Origin: Oligoflexia bacterium
GTDB taxonomy: Bacteria > Bdellovibrionota > UBA1018
Direction of reading: 5' to 3'
DNA: 35,646 nt
Assembly (NCBI GenBank): GCA_023701205.1
Contig: JAMPXJ010000017.1
Coordinates: forward strand, 64,001 to 99,646
Position numbers and translations under genes: made by a program. Below, piece by piece: positions 16,609 through 24,265 of this stretch. Below the pieces are notes generated by a model. It had not been told where the DNA came from. It saw only the letters and a program-made list of their open reading frames with translations, and made no database searches. Position 1 is the first letter of the stretch, and every line of letters starts with the position of its first letter.

Positions 16609-17973
16609 ATGCGCTCAGGGATCAGGACACTACTCATCACCGGCGTGCTTTTCCTGGCAAACGCGCTCTCAGGATGCCGAGCCACGAATACCTCCGCAAA
16701 CCGCTCAGGCGACGGCACGCCCGCGACCAGCGACCCACAGCCCGTGGCGACCATCAGACCCCTCGACCTTCTGCCGGGCGGAACGGTTTCGCTCGCGATC
16801 GGGAAGAAACTCTATTTCACGGTGACCGGCGGCATCCCACCGTATATTTTCGCAGCCTCATCGGGAAGCATCGATGGAGCCGGCGCCTTTCAGGCCCCTT
16901 ATTTACCCGACACCGTAACCGTCTCAGTGACGGATCAGAGGGGCGTGCGCAGCGAGGCGCTCGTGAACGTCACGGTCGGCGCCCTCACACTTCCGAACGA
17001 TCCGAAATTCTCGCTCCAAAAAGGGCTTTCGCAGGATTCCGATTCCGACACCGACGCGCCCGAAGCTTGGGCAATTCACCAGGATTGCCGCTCTGTCCTG
17101 ATCGCGATCCTGGATTCGGGCATCGATCTCAACCACTCCGACCTTCTGGCGAACCTATGGCATAATCCGCTGGACCCGGACAATGGGGTGGACGACGACG
17201 GAAACGGGCTAGTCGACGACACCCAGGGCTGGAACCTGGTCGAAAACACCCGCGATCCGACCGATGACAATTTCCATGGAACGCATGTCGCCGGAATCAC
17301 CGGCGCCGTCGGGAACAACGGGCTGGGGATCGCAGGCGTCTGCTGGAAAGCTTCGCTCGTCGCGATCAAGTTCCTCGATGCGAACGGCGCGGGCTTCAGC
17401 TCCGACGCGATCGACGGGATCGACTACGCGGTCAGCCTCGGGGCGAAAATCATCAACGCATCCTTCGGCGGAGCCGATTACAACCAGCTGCTCAAGGACG
17501 CTATCGACCGCGCCGATTCCGCCGGAGTCCTTTTCGTTTCGGCGGCGGGCAATAGCGCGCAGGACAATGACGCGATCGCCTTTTACCCGGGAAACTACGA
17601 CTCACCGAACGTTCTGACCGTGGCCGCCGTCGATTCCTCCGATGCCCTGGCTTCGTTCTCGAACCGGGGAGCGACCCAGGTCGACATCGCGGCCCCGGGC
17701 ACCTCGATCCTGAGCACATTCCCCTCGTTCATCACGTCCGGAATGACCGCTGCCGGGAAAACCACGGCGCTTTACGACTCCCTCAACGGCACCTCGATGG
17801 CCGCGCCATTCATCAGCGGCGCGGCGGCCCTGCTCTGGAGCTTCGAGCCGGGCCTGAGCCACCTGGAAGTGCGGGCGCGACTCCTGGAGCGGGCCGACGC
17901 GCTGCCCGTGCTTGACGGCAAGGTGGCCGGAGGGCGAAGATTGAATATCCGGAAAAGCCTCTATGTCCCGTAA
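16609..17973 (+). CDS. Lipoprotein subtilisin-family (S8) serine protease
   Basis: The product is 454 residues. A lipoprotein signal ends in LSGC with lipidated C23, so it should be anchored in the cell envelope. Residues of about 45-125 form an Ig-like/cadherin-like beta domain (VTGGIPPYIF, VTVSVTDQRG). The subtilase domain carries the catalytic triad D169 (ILDSGID), H223 (HGTHVAG) and S396 (NGTSMAAP), with N315 (AAGNS) for the oxyanion hole. A DDDGNG-type calcium loop lies near residues 191-200. It has no I9-like propeptide between the signal and the catalytic domain, which is unusual for the family. The gene just downstream, overlapping by 11 nt, looks like a free propeptide. Confidence 0.93.
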   Translation: MRSGIRTLLITGVLFLANALSGCRATNTSANRSGDGTPATSDPQPVATIRPLDLLPGGTVSLAIGKKLYFTVTGGIPPYIFAASSGSIDGAGAFQAPYLPDTVTVSVTDQRGVRSEALVNVTVGALTLPNDPKFSLQKGLSQDSDSDTDAPEAWAIHQDCRSVLIAILDSGIDLNHSDLLANLWHNPLDPDNGVDDDGNGLVDDTQGWNLVENTRDPTDDNFHGTHVAGITGAVGNNGLGIAGVCWKASLVAIKFLDANGAGFSSDAIDGIDYAVSLGAKIINASFGGADYNQLLKDAIDRADSAGVLFVSAAGNSAQDNDAIAFYPGNYDSPNVLTVAAVDSSDALASFSNRGATQVDIAAPGTSILSTFPSFITSGMTAAGKTTALYDSLNGTSMAAPFISGAAALLWSFEPGLSHLEVRARLLERADALPVLDGKVAGGRRLNIRKSLYVP

Positions 17974-18697
17974 CGCCAGAACCGAGCGCAAGAATATCGC
18001 CCGAAAGAAAATCGTACGGGCGATCGGCCTCATGACCGCGACCCTGGGCATGATCGTGGCCGCGGGAATCCTTTCGCTCGGCTCGACTCTCGAGCGTTTC
18101 TTGGAACGCCAGTCCCCTTCACCCCCACAGGAGCAGGAGAACGTGGCCAAGTCAGCCGTCCCTCCTTCCGGTCCCGCCACTCCCTCAATGCCGCCCGCTC
18201 TTCCGGAGCTTGCGGAAATAGGAAACCGGCCGAAAACCTTCGCCGCGCACCCGGAGGATCCTTACGCGCGGATCCTTCGAGGCCAGAAGATCGTGAGCCT
18301 TGCCGAAACCGAGCCCGACGCGCTCGGGAACCTGACCCGCGTGACGATCGTGAGGACTTCCCTGAAGTATCCGCTGATCCGCGTCGAAGACCGGCTACGA
18401 CGCGACTCCTCCAATCAGGAGGTGTTGCTGGCTCGTACCGCGATGGTGGCCGATCACCTGATGCTGAGCCTGGGACCGGAGCTTACCGAGGACGACCTGC
18501 TTCGGGCCGTTTCGCGGCTCAATCGGGAGGATCCCGAGGCGCATTACGAGATCCGCCGGACCAACCCGAACTCGAAAGTCTATCTCCTGGCCTTCGACGG
18601 CAGCTCCGCGCAGGCGCTGAACCGCGCGCGAGAGCAGCTCCTGGGCGCCCGGATCGCAGGCACCGTCGAGCCTGACTACCTGGTCCATAGCCGCTGA
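17963..18697 (+). CDS. Membrane-anchored protein resembling a free subtilase propeptide/inhibitor
   Basis: The product is 244 residues. One N-terminal membrane helix (about residues 19-42) is followed by a Pro-rich linker to residue 90 and a C-terminal domain. The last 90 residues have the pattern of the prodomain that precedes many S8 proteases: MVADHLMLSLGPELTEDDLL, then an NSKVYLLAFDGSSAQALNRA strand-helix, then the end GTVEPDYLVHS, very like the VEPDY end of S8 prodomains. Its ATG lies inside the subtilase gene, so the two are translated together. I infer that it folds or inhibits the neighbouring protease in trans. It could instead be an unrelated ferredoxin-like domain. Confidence 0.75.
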   Translation: MSRNARTERKNIARKKIVRAIGLMTATLGMIVAAGILSLGSTLERFLERQSPSPPQEQENVAKSAVPPSGPATPSMPPALPELAEIGNRPKTFAAHPEDPYARILRGQKIVSLAETEPDALGNLTRVTIVRTSLKYPLIRVEDRLRRDSSNQEVLLARTAMVADHLMLSLGPELTEDDLLRAVSRLNREDPEAHYEIRRTNPNSKVYLLAFDGSSAQALNRAREQLLGARIAGTVEPDYLVHSR

Positions 18698-18713
18698 TCC
18701 GGTCCCCCGCGTT

Positions 18714-18742
18714 TTGACAAGGCCCGAACCTGACTATACTCT
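18714..18742 (+). promoter_or_regulatory. Promoter of the small coiled-coil protein gene, predicting a leaderless mRNA
   Basis: TTGACA (18714-18719) is followed by TATACT after 15 nt or TACTCT after 17 nt. The latter ends six bases before the ATG at 18749. The stretch between is CTTCCC, with no Shine-Dalgarno. Confidence 0.5.
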
Positions 18743-18748
18743 CTTCCC

Positions 18749-18994
18749 ATGAATCAGAACGAAGACATGAAAGCCGAATTGGAAAGACTCCGGGCCGAGA
18801 ACGCGGCGCTCAAGAACACGAAGGCCAAGGGCCTCTCGCTGAAGATCAGCGAAAAAGGCGGGCTTTCCGTATACGGGCTCGGACGGTTTCCCGTCACTCT
18901 TTACAAAGAGCAGTGGACCCGACTGCTCGACATGGCCGAGGAGATCCGCTCCTTCATCAAAGCCAATGACTCCCAGCTGAAGACGAAAGAGTAG
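18749..18994 (+). CDS. Small protein with N-terminal coiled coil and conserved C-terminal domain
   Basis: The product is 81 residues. Residues 5-25 form a heptad-rich helix (ELERLRAENAALKN). They are followed by a compact domain, LKISEKGGLSVYGLGRFPV then LYKEQWTRLLDMAEEI. From memory, similar single-domain proteins of unknown function occur in varied bacteria, but I cannot check this here. The sequence suggests a dimeric cytoplasmic protein with a small beta-hairpin followed by a helix. It has its own promoter and is followed by a hairpin, so it is probably monocistronic. Confidence 0.85.
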   Translation: MNQNEDMKAELERLRAENAALKNTKAKGLSLKISEKGGLSVYGLGRFPVTLYKEQWTRLLDMAEEIRSFIKANDSQLKTKE

Positions 18995-19032
18995 CGCGCT
19001 CCTCCCGGTACGGCGGTTGCAGCTCGGATTAA

Positions 19033-19051
19033 CACCGGAATTTTTCCGGTG
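19033..19051. terminator. Perfect hairpin between the small coiled-coil gene and the YqjD-like operon
   Basis: CACCGGAA and TTCCGGTG flank a TTT loop: an 8-bp perfect stem 38 nt after the previous stop and 30 nt before the next start. No U-run follows. It could be a weak terminator or an operator for the downstream operon. Confidence 0.45.
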
Positions 19052-19080
19052 AAAGACTAACAATCCAAGGGAGAACTGCC

Positions 19081-19338
19081 ATGGCCAATCCGAATCTTTC
19101 CGAAAAGCCGCAATCCAGCAGCATTCGCGACGCATCCGAGCGTTTCGCGCGCGAAGCGAAATCCGAGGCCAAGGACGTGCTGCAGGACGCGACCGAGGCG
19201 GCGAGCGAGTTCTACGACCGTACGAGCACCTGGGTGCAGGCGAATTACGGCAAGAGCCTCGCGATCGCCGGCGTCCTCGCGGCAGTCGGTGTTTTCGGCT
19301 ATGTCCTGGGCCGCAACTCCCAGATGACCGATATCTGA
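19081..19338 (+). CDS. ElaB/YqjD/DUF883-type membrane-anchored protein
   Basis: The product is 85 residues. A long amphipathic helical region (FAREAKSEAKDVLQDATEAA) leads to one C-terminal membrane helix (SLAIAGVLAAVGVFGYVLG) and a short polar tail. This is the layout of E. coli YqjD and ElaB, inner-membrane proteins linked to stress and stationary phase and reported to bind ribosomes. A good AAGGGAG ribosome site precedes the ATG. It heads a tight set with YqjE-like and YqjK-like genes, as in enterobacterial yqjDEK. Confidence 0.82.
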   Translation: MANPNLSEKPQSSSIRDASERFAREAKSEAKDVLQDATEAASEFYDRTSTWVQANYGKSLAIAGVLAAVGVFGYVLGRNSQMTDI

Positions 19339-19365
19339 TCCCCGCCTGACGGAGCCCCGAGCCGA

Positions 19366-19785
19366 ATGCCGGAAAGAGAAACACCGTTCCTGAAGCGGGT
19401 ACGATCGGTCGAGAATCCGGTGCCGCACCTGACCGGTGCCGCCGAGACCATCAAACGAATCATCGGCATCCAGCGCGATCTCATGCTGCTGGATGCCGAG
19501 ATGAAATCCGCCCGCCGGGCGCGAAGGCTCATCCAGGGCGTCGCGGGCGGCGGACTGCTCGCGCTCTCGCTTTTGCTCGGATTCTTCTGGATCCTGCAGG
19601 GGCTCCATCAGGCCGGCTGGTCTCCCGCCGCGCTCTCGCTGCTCGCGTTCGCGGGCTTCGGGATCCCGGGCGCGCTGCTGGCCAGGGCCGCTCTGGCGAC
19701 TCCGGCAACGAAAGGTCAATCCGATGTTACTCCGACCGCGCCGCTCCCTCGAAAAAGCACGCCGGACGCTCGAAGACGAGCTTGA
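19366..19785 (+). CDS. YqjE-like (DUF1469/phage holin III-type) membrane protein
   Basis: The product is 139 residues. An N-terminal cytoplasmic helix (TIKRIIGIQRDLMLLDAEMK) is followed by two membrane helices (about residues 57-80 and 87-108) and a Pro/Thr-rich tail. Topology and position behind the YqjD-like gene support the YqjE assignment. The tail overlaps the next gene by 62 nt in another frame; the true C terminus could be shorter in relatives. Confidence 0.72.
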   Translation: MPERETPFLKRVRSVENPVPHLTGAAETIKRIIGIQRDLMLLDAEMKSARRARRLIQGVAGGGLLALSLLLGFFWILQGLHQAGWSPAALSLLAFAGFGIPGALLARAALATPATKGQSDVTPTAPLPRKSTPDARRRA

Positions 19786-19987
19786 GCTGCAGAAAGCCGC
19801 CCTGAACGGCCAGGTCCGTCGAGCGGCCTTGGCCGCGCTGCGGATTCTTTCGTTTCGTCATTGGATCGCCCGCTATCCGGTGGAAGCCGCCCTGCTCGCC
19901 GTCACCGGCGCGGCCATGATCACCGAAGCAGCCGAACGGCGGCGCCCCGGCCGGGCGCGGCAGCTTGACGGATCGGGTCGCCTCTGA
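19724..19987 (+). CDS. YqjK-like small basic protein
   Basis: The product is 87 residues: Arg-rich, with an N-terminal helix (EKARRTLEDELELQKAALNG) and one probable membrane or amphipathic helix (YPVEAALLAVTGAAMI). An AAAGGT ribosome site lies before the ATG. It overlaps the YqjE-like gene by 62 nt. The assignment as the YqjK member is by position and composition only. Confidence 0.55.
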   Translation: MLLRPRRSLEKARRTLEDELELQKAALNGQVRRAALAALRILSFRHWIARYPVEAALLAVTGAAMITEAAERRRPGRARQLDGSGRL

Positions 19988-20000
19988 AATCTTTCCTCGC

Positions 20001-20717
20001 ATGGATGCTTCCGCGCTGCCGCGACATCTTTCCGGAAAGCAGCCTTCGGGCTTGCACGAAGGCGAGCCGATCGCGCAATTTGAAATCGGCCCTTACCGGA
20101 ATTTCGTCTATCTGCTCCTGGACTGGGAAACCCGCAAGGCGGCCATCGTCGATCCCCAGAACGAGCTCGAGGCCCCGCTCACCGCCTTGGAACGGCATGG
20201 CTTCTCCCTCGAACGGATCCTGCTCACTCACACGCACCATGACCACGTTGCCGGAGTGCCCGCGCTGCTTCGCGCTCTACCCGGACTTTCGCTCGCACTG
20301 GGCGAGCTGGACCTGCCCCGCCTGCCTGAAGAGCTCGTTCGGGAGACCCGCGCGCGAGGAAGGCTGAAGATCCTGCGGGATGGTGATCCTGCCGGCATCG
20401 GCCGGCTCGAAGTGACCGCGCTTCACACGCCCGGGCACAGCGCGGGGGAGTTCTGCTACCGGGTCCACGCGGTTCCGGGCTATCTGCTGACCGGAGACAC
20501 GCTTTTCATTCGCGACTGCGGGCGGACGGACCTCCACTCGGGTGATACCTGCCAGATGTTCGAATCGCTTCAGGCGATCAAGAGGCTTCCGGCCGGGACG
20601 GTCATCCTCCCCGGGCATCACTACGCGCCGGAGTGCGCCTCCACGCTCGAGAAGGAGCTGCGCGAAAGCCCCCCGCTGCAATGCCGGAACGCGGAGGAGC
20701 TGGAAAGCCTCCCCTAG
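20001..20717 (+). CDS. Metallo-beta-lactamase-fold hydrolase (glyoxalase II / persulfide dioxygenase-like)
   Basis: The product is 238 residues. Metal-binding motifs appear in order: THTHHDHVAG, the GHSAGEF histidine, GDTLFIRDCGRTDL with the bridging aspartate, and the PGHHYAPE histidine. This is the compact hydrolase group that includes GloB/GloC hydroxyacylglutathione hydrolases and ETHE1-like persulfide dioxygenases; the sequence alone does not decide. The ATG at 20001 lacks a ribosome site; a TTG at 19965 in frame is an alternative and would overlap the previous gene. Its last 4 nt overlap the end of the convergent secreted-protein gene. Confidence 0.88.
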   Translation: MDASALPRHLSGKQPSGLHEGEPIAQFEIGPYRNFVYLLLDWETRKAAIVDPQNELEAPLTALERHGFSLERILLTHTHHDHVAGVPALLRALPGLSLALGELDLPRLPEELVRETRARGRLKILRDGDPAGIGRLEVTALHTPGHSAGEFCYRVHAVPGYLLTGDTLFIRDCGRTDLHSGDTCQMFESLQAIKRLPAGTVILPGHHYAPECASTLEKELRESPPLQCRNAEELESLP

Positions 20718-21232
20718 CCTCCCTCATCGGAGCCACCCTCCGACGGAGGCGGATCCAGATGGGGATCCCGCTCACCTGAAGAGTCGGAAGTACCGCCGGA
20801 GCGGGGCCGTTCGGAGTCTCCCACATGTCCATCATCCGCCGGATCCAATGCCTCTTCAGGCGCGCGGGGATCCAGGTGCGAGTCCCGGCCGGATGAGTCC
20901 GGCGTGCAGCGCCCCGCGAGATCCCTCCACTCGGTCCAACGCGCCGGACGCGCGCCGCGTGCTCGCCCGCGCTCGAAGCGACTGAAGCAGACCGTTCCCT
21001 CAGGCTCGAGCCGGTAACGCAGCACCAGGACTTCGCGCGCTTCAGCGCGGCATTCCGCGACGCGCTCGATGCGCGAGGCACGAGGCTCCTGTCGCCGCAC
21101 CAAGCGCTCGTCCCGGTCACCTGCCCGCGCAGCGACTCTGACTTCCCTGCAGCCCGAGGCGCTGCCAGCGGCACTTCCCGGCAGGACCAGCGCCGCAAGC
21201 AGCGGCACGAAGCAACAGCTCGTATTCTTCAT
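20714..21232 (-). CDS. Secreted protein with C-terminal acidic HLDP repeats, unknown
   Basis: The product is 172 residues. A signal peptide spans about the first 22 residues (FVPLLAALVLPGSAA), then a charged domain rich in Arg and Glu to about residue 105, then a low-complexity Asp/Ser/Pro/Gly tail. The tail holds two diverged copies of a unit containing DSSG and HLDP (SSGRDSHLDP and SSGERDPHLDP), mirrored in the DNA near 20750 and 20870. GGAGGAG lies just before the ATG. It is the second gene after the START-like protein (16-nt gap). No function is recognised; acidic Asp-rich repeats could bind calcium. Confidence 0.68.
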   Translation of the reverse strand: MKNTSCCFVPLLAALVLPGSAAGSASGCREVRVAARAGDRDERLVRRQEPRASRIERVAECRAEAREVLVLRYRLEPEGTVCFSRFERGRARGARPARWTEWRDLAGRCTPDSSGRDSHLDPRAPEEALDPADDGHVGDSERPRSGGTSDSSGERDPHLDPPPSEGGSDEGG

Positions 21233-21248
21233 CCCTCTCCTCCGAAGT

Positions 21249-21905
21249 TCAATCGAGCGCCCGGCGCAACCGGCCCAGCTGCTCCTGAAGCAAGGCGCGG
21301 TCCCGGCCGCGAACCCGCTCGATTTCCCGCACGAGCGCCGCGACGGTCTTGCGGACCATCTCGATCGCCCTGCCTTTCACCAGTCCGGCCGAATCCGACT
21401 TCGGCACGACCGAGGTCGAGTAGGAAACCAGCGCGCCCGTTCCGAGCGGTTCGGAACGCACGATGCCCACACCGCTCTTTGCCGCCTCGGCCCGGACAAT
21501 CACCCAGTCGAGGCGATAATCCTGGCCGGAGGCGCTCAAGACGTTGCGAGTCGTATGATTTTTATTCGAGAGCGGCCAGGGCAGATTGACCGTGTAATCC
21601 ACGATGACCGTCCGCGGATTCAGCACCGCGCTCACGTCCGAGCGGGTGACATCGGGCAGATAGAGCCTGTGCCGCGCGAAATCCGCGAAGACGGCCATGG
21701 CCTCCTCGGAAGTGCTCTCCACGCGCTGATAGACTTGAACGCTGGGCCAGACCGAGCCGGGCGCCTCACGCAAGACGGTGACTGGTTGCCCGGCCTGGAG
21801 GAGACTTTTCTGTGCGGCATCCAGCTCCTCGTAGAGCGACCCGGCCAAAGCATTTCCCGCGGCAAGAATCAATCCCAGTGTCAGGATCCAAAACGATTTA
21901 GGCAC
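21249..21905 (-). CDS. Exported START/SRPBCC-like protein
   Basis: The product is 218 residues. The GTG at 21903-21905 is chosen because GGAGG lies five bases upstream; a TTG four codons further up is the longer alternative. The signal peptide ends near AGNALAG. The rest follows the START-like helix-grip pattern: VYQRVESTSEEAMAVFADF, LYLPDVTRSDV, VDYTVNLPWPLSNKNHTT, and a C-terminal helix with VRKTVAALVREIERV. Such proteins bind hydrophobic ligands or lipids; here it would act in the periplasm or outer membrane. It is followed by a secreted repeat protein in the same transcript. Confidence 0.78.
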   Translation of the reverse strand: MPKSFWILTLGLILAAGNALAGSLYEELDAAQKSLLQAGQPVTVLREAPGSVWPSVQVYQRVESTSEEAMAVFADFARHRLYLPDVTRSDVSAVLNPRTVIVDYTVNLPWPLSNKNHTTRNVLSASGQDYRLDWVIVRAEAAKSGVGIVRSEPLGTGALVSYSTSVVPKSDSAGLVKGRAIEMVRKTVAALVREIERVRGRDRALLQEQLGRLRRALD

Positions 21906-22003
21906 AGCGACCTCCAAGATGATGCGATGCGTTAAATACCTCAGCCTTTCGACCTGAGCAAATCATTCTTGGGTTTCTGAAATATCTCAGCAATCATCAC
22001 AAG

Positions 22004-22768
22004 ATGGCATCCTCAACCCGACCCCTCCTGGGTCGCCTGCAATCCCTTCGAATCGGAATCTTACTGCCCCTCACTGCCGCGAAGCTGATTATCAGCGAGC
22101 GCGTGCTGCTCTTCTGGAGCCTCTTGCCGCTCCTCATCACCACTGGAATCTACACCTGGGCGCTGGGCTCGCTCAGAGCCGGCGTCAAGAGCGCCTGGCT
22201 TCGTTTCTTTCTGACCTGGGGCTGGGACCCCAACGGCCTCCTCGCGGACGCGGTGCTGCTCTTTTCAAACGTCCTGGTCTTTCTCATCGGCGCCTTCACC
22301 TTTTCGATCGTCGCGGGGATCGTCGCGTCTCCTTTCAATGACCTGCTGGCCGAAAAAACCGAACCTCGCGCGGAGCCGGCACTGCCCGCCGTTCCCCCGC
22401 AGCCCCTTTCCGCCAAGTTCCGGCTGGTCTGGATCGACATCCTCAAAAGCCTGGCGATGATGGCCGCGACGGTGTTCGCGCTCCTGTTTTCCTGGGTCCC
22501 CGTGCTGAATCTCCTGGCCATCGCGCTGGCGCTGCTGCTGATGACCTTCCAGTACATCAGCTATCCTCAGACCCGCCGCGGAGTCGGCCTCCGGGCCGGG
22601 GCGGCCTTTCTTTGGCGCCATGCTTACGCCTGCGTCGGTTTCGGCGCCTCGATCTCGCTCCTTTACGCGCTTCCCCTCCTCTCGATCACCGCCCTGCCGA
22701 TAGCGGTGGTTGGAGGGACCCTGCTGGTGGCCCGGGCCCAGGCAGCCGATCGCCCATCACTGAGGTAA
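22004..22768 (+). CDS. EI24/CysZ-like integral membrane protein
   Basis: The product is 254 residues. A short cytoplasmic N terminus is followed by about five to six membrane helices in the pattern of the EI24 family. The conserved ASPFNDLLAEKTE stretch after the second helix pair resembles the family's SPxxDxLAExxE motif. The best-known bacterial member is the sulfate transporter CysZ, but no cys genes are nearby, so sulfate transport is only a possibility. No ribosome site is evident. The gene diverges from the START-like gene. Confidence 0.75.
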   Translation: MASSTRPLLGRLQSLRIGILLPLTAAKLIISERVLLFWSLLPLLITTGIYTWALGSLRAGVKSAWLRFFLTWGWDPNGLLADAVLLFSNVLVFLIGAFTFSIVAGIVASPFNDLLAEKTEPRAEPALPAVPPQPLSAKFRLVWIDILKSLAMMAATVFALLFSWVPVLNLLAIALALLLMTFQYISYPQTRRGVGLRAGAAFLWRHAYACVGFGASISLLYALPLLSITALPIAVVGGTLLVARAQAADRPSLR

Positions 22769-22870
22769 GCGGGAAAGCAAAGCGGAAAAAGCTGCCCATC
22801 GAGTTCGGACAACCTCCTTCCGAAGAGCCTTCAGATGGCCACGCGCCCCGTGGCCGGGAGGCTCTCGCAA

Positions 22871-23608
22871 ATGGATTCGCGTCATGTCCGGAAATCCCCC
22901 GATCCGCTCACTTTTTGGCACTCGAGCCTCCCTTCCGGATCGGCGGCACTCCTGCCAGTTATTGCCTTCGTCCTGCTTTCCGGCTGCCGCCTGGGCAACA
23001 AGGTGGAATACGCCCCGGCCCGGTACCGGGTCACTCAGTACGAGACGGCGCCACAAACCCTGAAATTCTGCGGCCTGGACACGAAGCCCTGCGTGAGCGC
23101 GGCGACGAACCTGCTGCCCGAAGATCCATTCACGGTGATCATCACCGACCCCATGGTGCTGATCGAGGACCTCCAGCTGGGAGAGTCCGTCCTGGTCTCG
23201 AGCGAGGACAATACCCAAGGCTTCGCTTATACCGACCAGAAGATCTTCTTCGCGGGAGAAACCCGCAGGATCCCCATGTGGGATGCGGGATGCGAAACAT
23301 TTCTCACCGGCGAGATCGAAGGCGGCCTCGACACAAACGCGGTGCATGGGCCCAAGAGCGCCGGTCGCGCCGCGCTCCATCTCACTCTCACCCGGAAATT
23401 CGAAGGCCCCTCCTGCACCGATGTGCTTTACGTGATGTATCAGTGTTACATCGACGCGACCAAGTGCCCCGGCGCTACGGAAGCCGACTTCGCCGCGGCC
23501 CAGTCGGACGTGACGTGGCTTTTCGGCAGTCATCTTCAGTCGGGAGCGCTCGCACCCGAGGATCTTCCGGAGCTGCGTAGCATCTCATACGAAGTTTTCT
23601 ATCAGTGA
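22871..23608 (+). CDS. Lipoprotein of unknown function
   Basis: The product is 245 residues. The ATG at 22871 has GGGAGG nine bases upstream. A long N-region leads to a hydrophobic stretch ending in the lipobox LLSGC with C39. The mature part has seven further cysteines (two in FCGLDTKPC), which may form disulfides in the periplasm or at the cell surface, and a beta-rich pattern. I recognise no family. It lies 21 nt before rdgB but has a promoter-like element between, so co-transcription is uncertain. Confidence 0.72.
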   Translation: MDSRHVRKSPDPLTFWHSSLPSGSAALLPVIAFVLLSGCRLGNKVEYAPARYRVTQYETAPQTLKFCGLDTKPCVSAATNLLPEDPFTVIITDPMVLIEDLQLGESVLVSSEDNTQGFAYTDQKIFFAGETRRIPMWDAGCETFLTGEIEGGLDTNAVHGPKSAGRAALHLTLTRKFEGPSCTDVLYVMYQCYIDATKCPGATEADFAAAQSDVTWLFGSHLQSGALAPEDLPELRSISYEVFYQ

Positions 23609-23623
23609 AGCCTATGGTAGTCT
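23595..23623 (+). promoter_or_regulatory. Possible promoter of rdgB, predicting a leaderless mRNA
   Basis: TTTTCT (weak -35), a 17-nt spacer and TAGTCT (23618-23623) end six bases before the rdgB ATG. No Shine-Dalgarno is present. Confidence 0.3.
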
Positions 23624-23629
23624 TCGGGC

Positions 23630-24259
23630 ATGCGTCTTTCGAACAAGGTCCTGATCGCTACACAGAATCGCGACAAAGTCGATGAGTTCAAGGCTCTGTT
23701 CACGGCTTACCCCGAGATCGAGCCCGTGGCCGCAAGCCCCATCCTCAGAAACACCGACAAGCTCCGCTTCGTCGAGAAGCACGACACCTATCTGGAAAAC
23801 GCGCTCGCAAAAGCCAGGCTCGCCAACCAGGGCTGCCACTATCCCGTCATCGCCGACGACTCCGGACTCGAAGTCGAGGGTCTCGACTGGCGCCCCGGCG
23901 TGCGCAGCCAGCGTTTCGCGAGTCCGCGCCCGGGAGTTCCACAGGACCAGGCCAACAACGAGCAGCTGCTCCGTGAGCTCGGCAATAAGCCCCGCCAAGC
24001 GCGCTTCACCTGCACGCTCGTGCTGCTCATCGAAGGGATCATGCTCCACGCCACGGGCATCCTTGAGGGAACGATTGCCGAAGCCCCCCGCGGAATGAAC
24101 GGCTTCGGTTATGACCCGCTATTCATTCCCCGAGGCTCGACCAAGACCCTCGCCGAAATGACGGACGGGGAAAAGAACTCGATCTCCCACCGCGGGAAGG
24201 CGCTCCATGAACTCATGGCTCAGATAAAGACCCATGGGATCGTCCTGGCAAAGCCCTGA
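23630..24259 (+). CDS. rdgB: dITP/XTP pyrophosphatase (RdgB/HAM1)
   Basis: This house-cleaning enzyme hydrolyses ITP, dITP and XTP to monophosphates and keeps deaminated purines out of nucleic acids. The 209-residue protein has the N-terminal IATQNRDK (family T/SxNxxK), YLENALAKARLA, PVIADDSGLEVEGL, GFGYDPLF, and the EKNSISHRGKAL signature. All key parts are present and the length is normal. Its 3' end faces the DUF218 gene with only 6 nt between. Confidence 0.94.
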   Translation: MRLSNKVLIATQNRDKVDEFKALFTAYPEIEPVAASPILRNTDKLRFVEKHDTYLENALAKARLANQGCHYPVIADDSGLEVEGLDWRPGVRSQRFASPRPGVPQDQANNEQLLRELGNKPRQARFTCTLVLLIEGIMLHATGILEGTIAEAPRGMNGFGYDPLFIPRGSTKTLAEMTDGEKNSISHRGKALHELMAQIKTHGIVLAKP

Positions 24260-24265
24260 CGCGTC

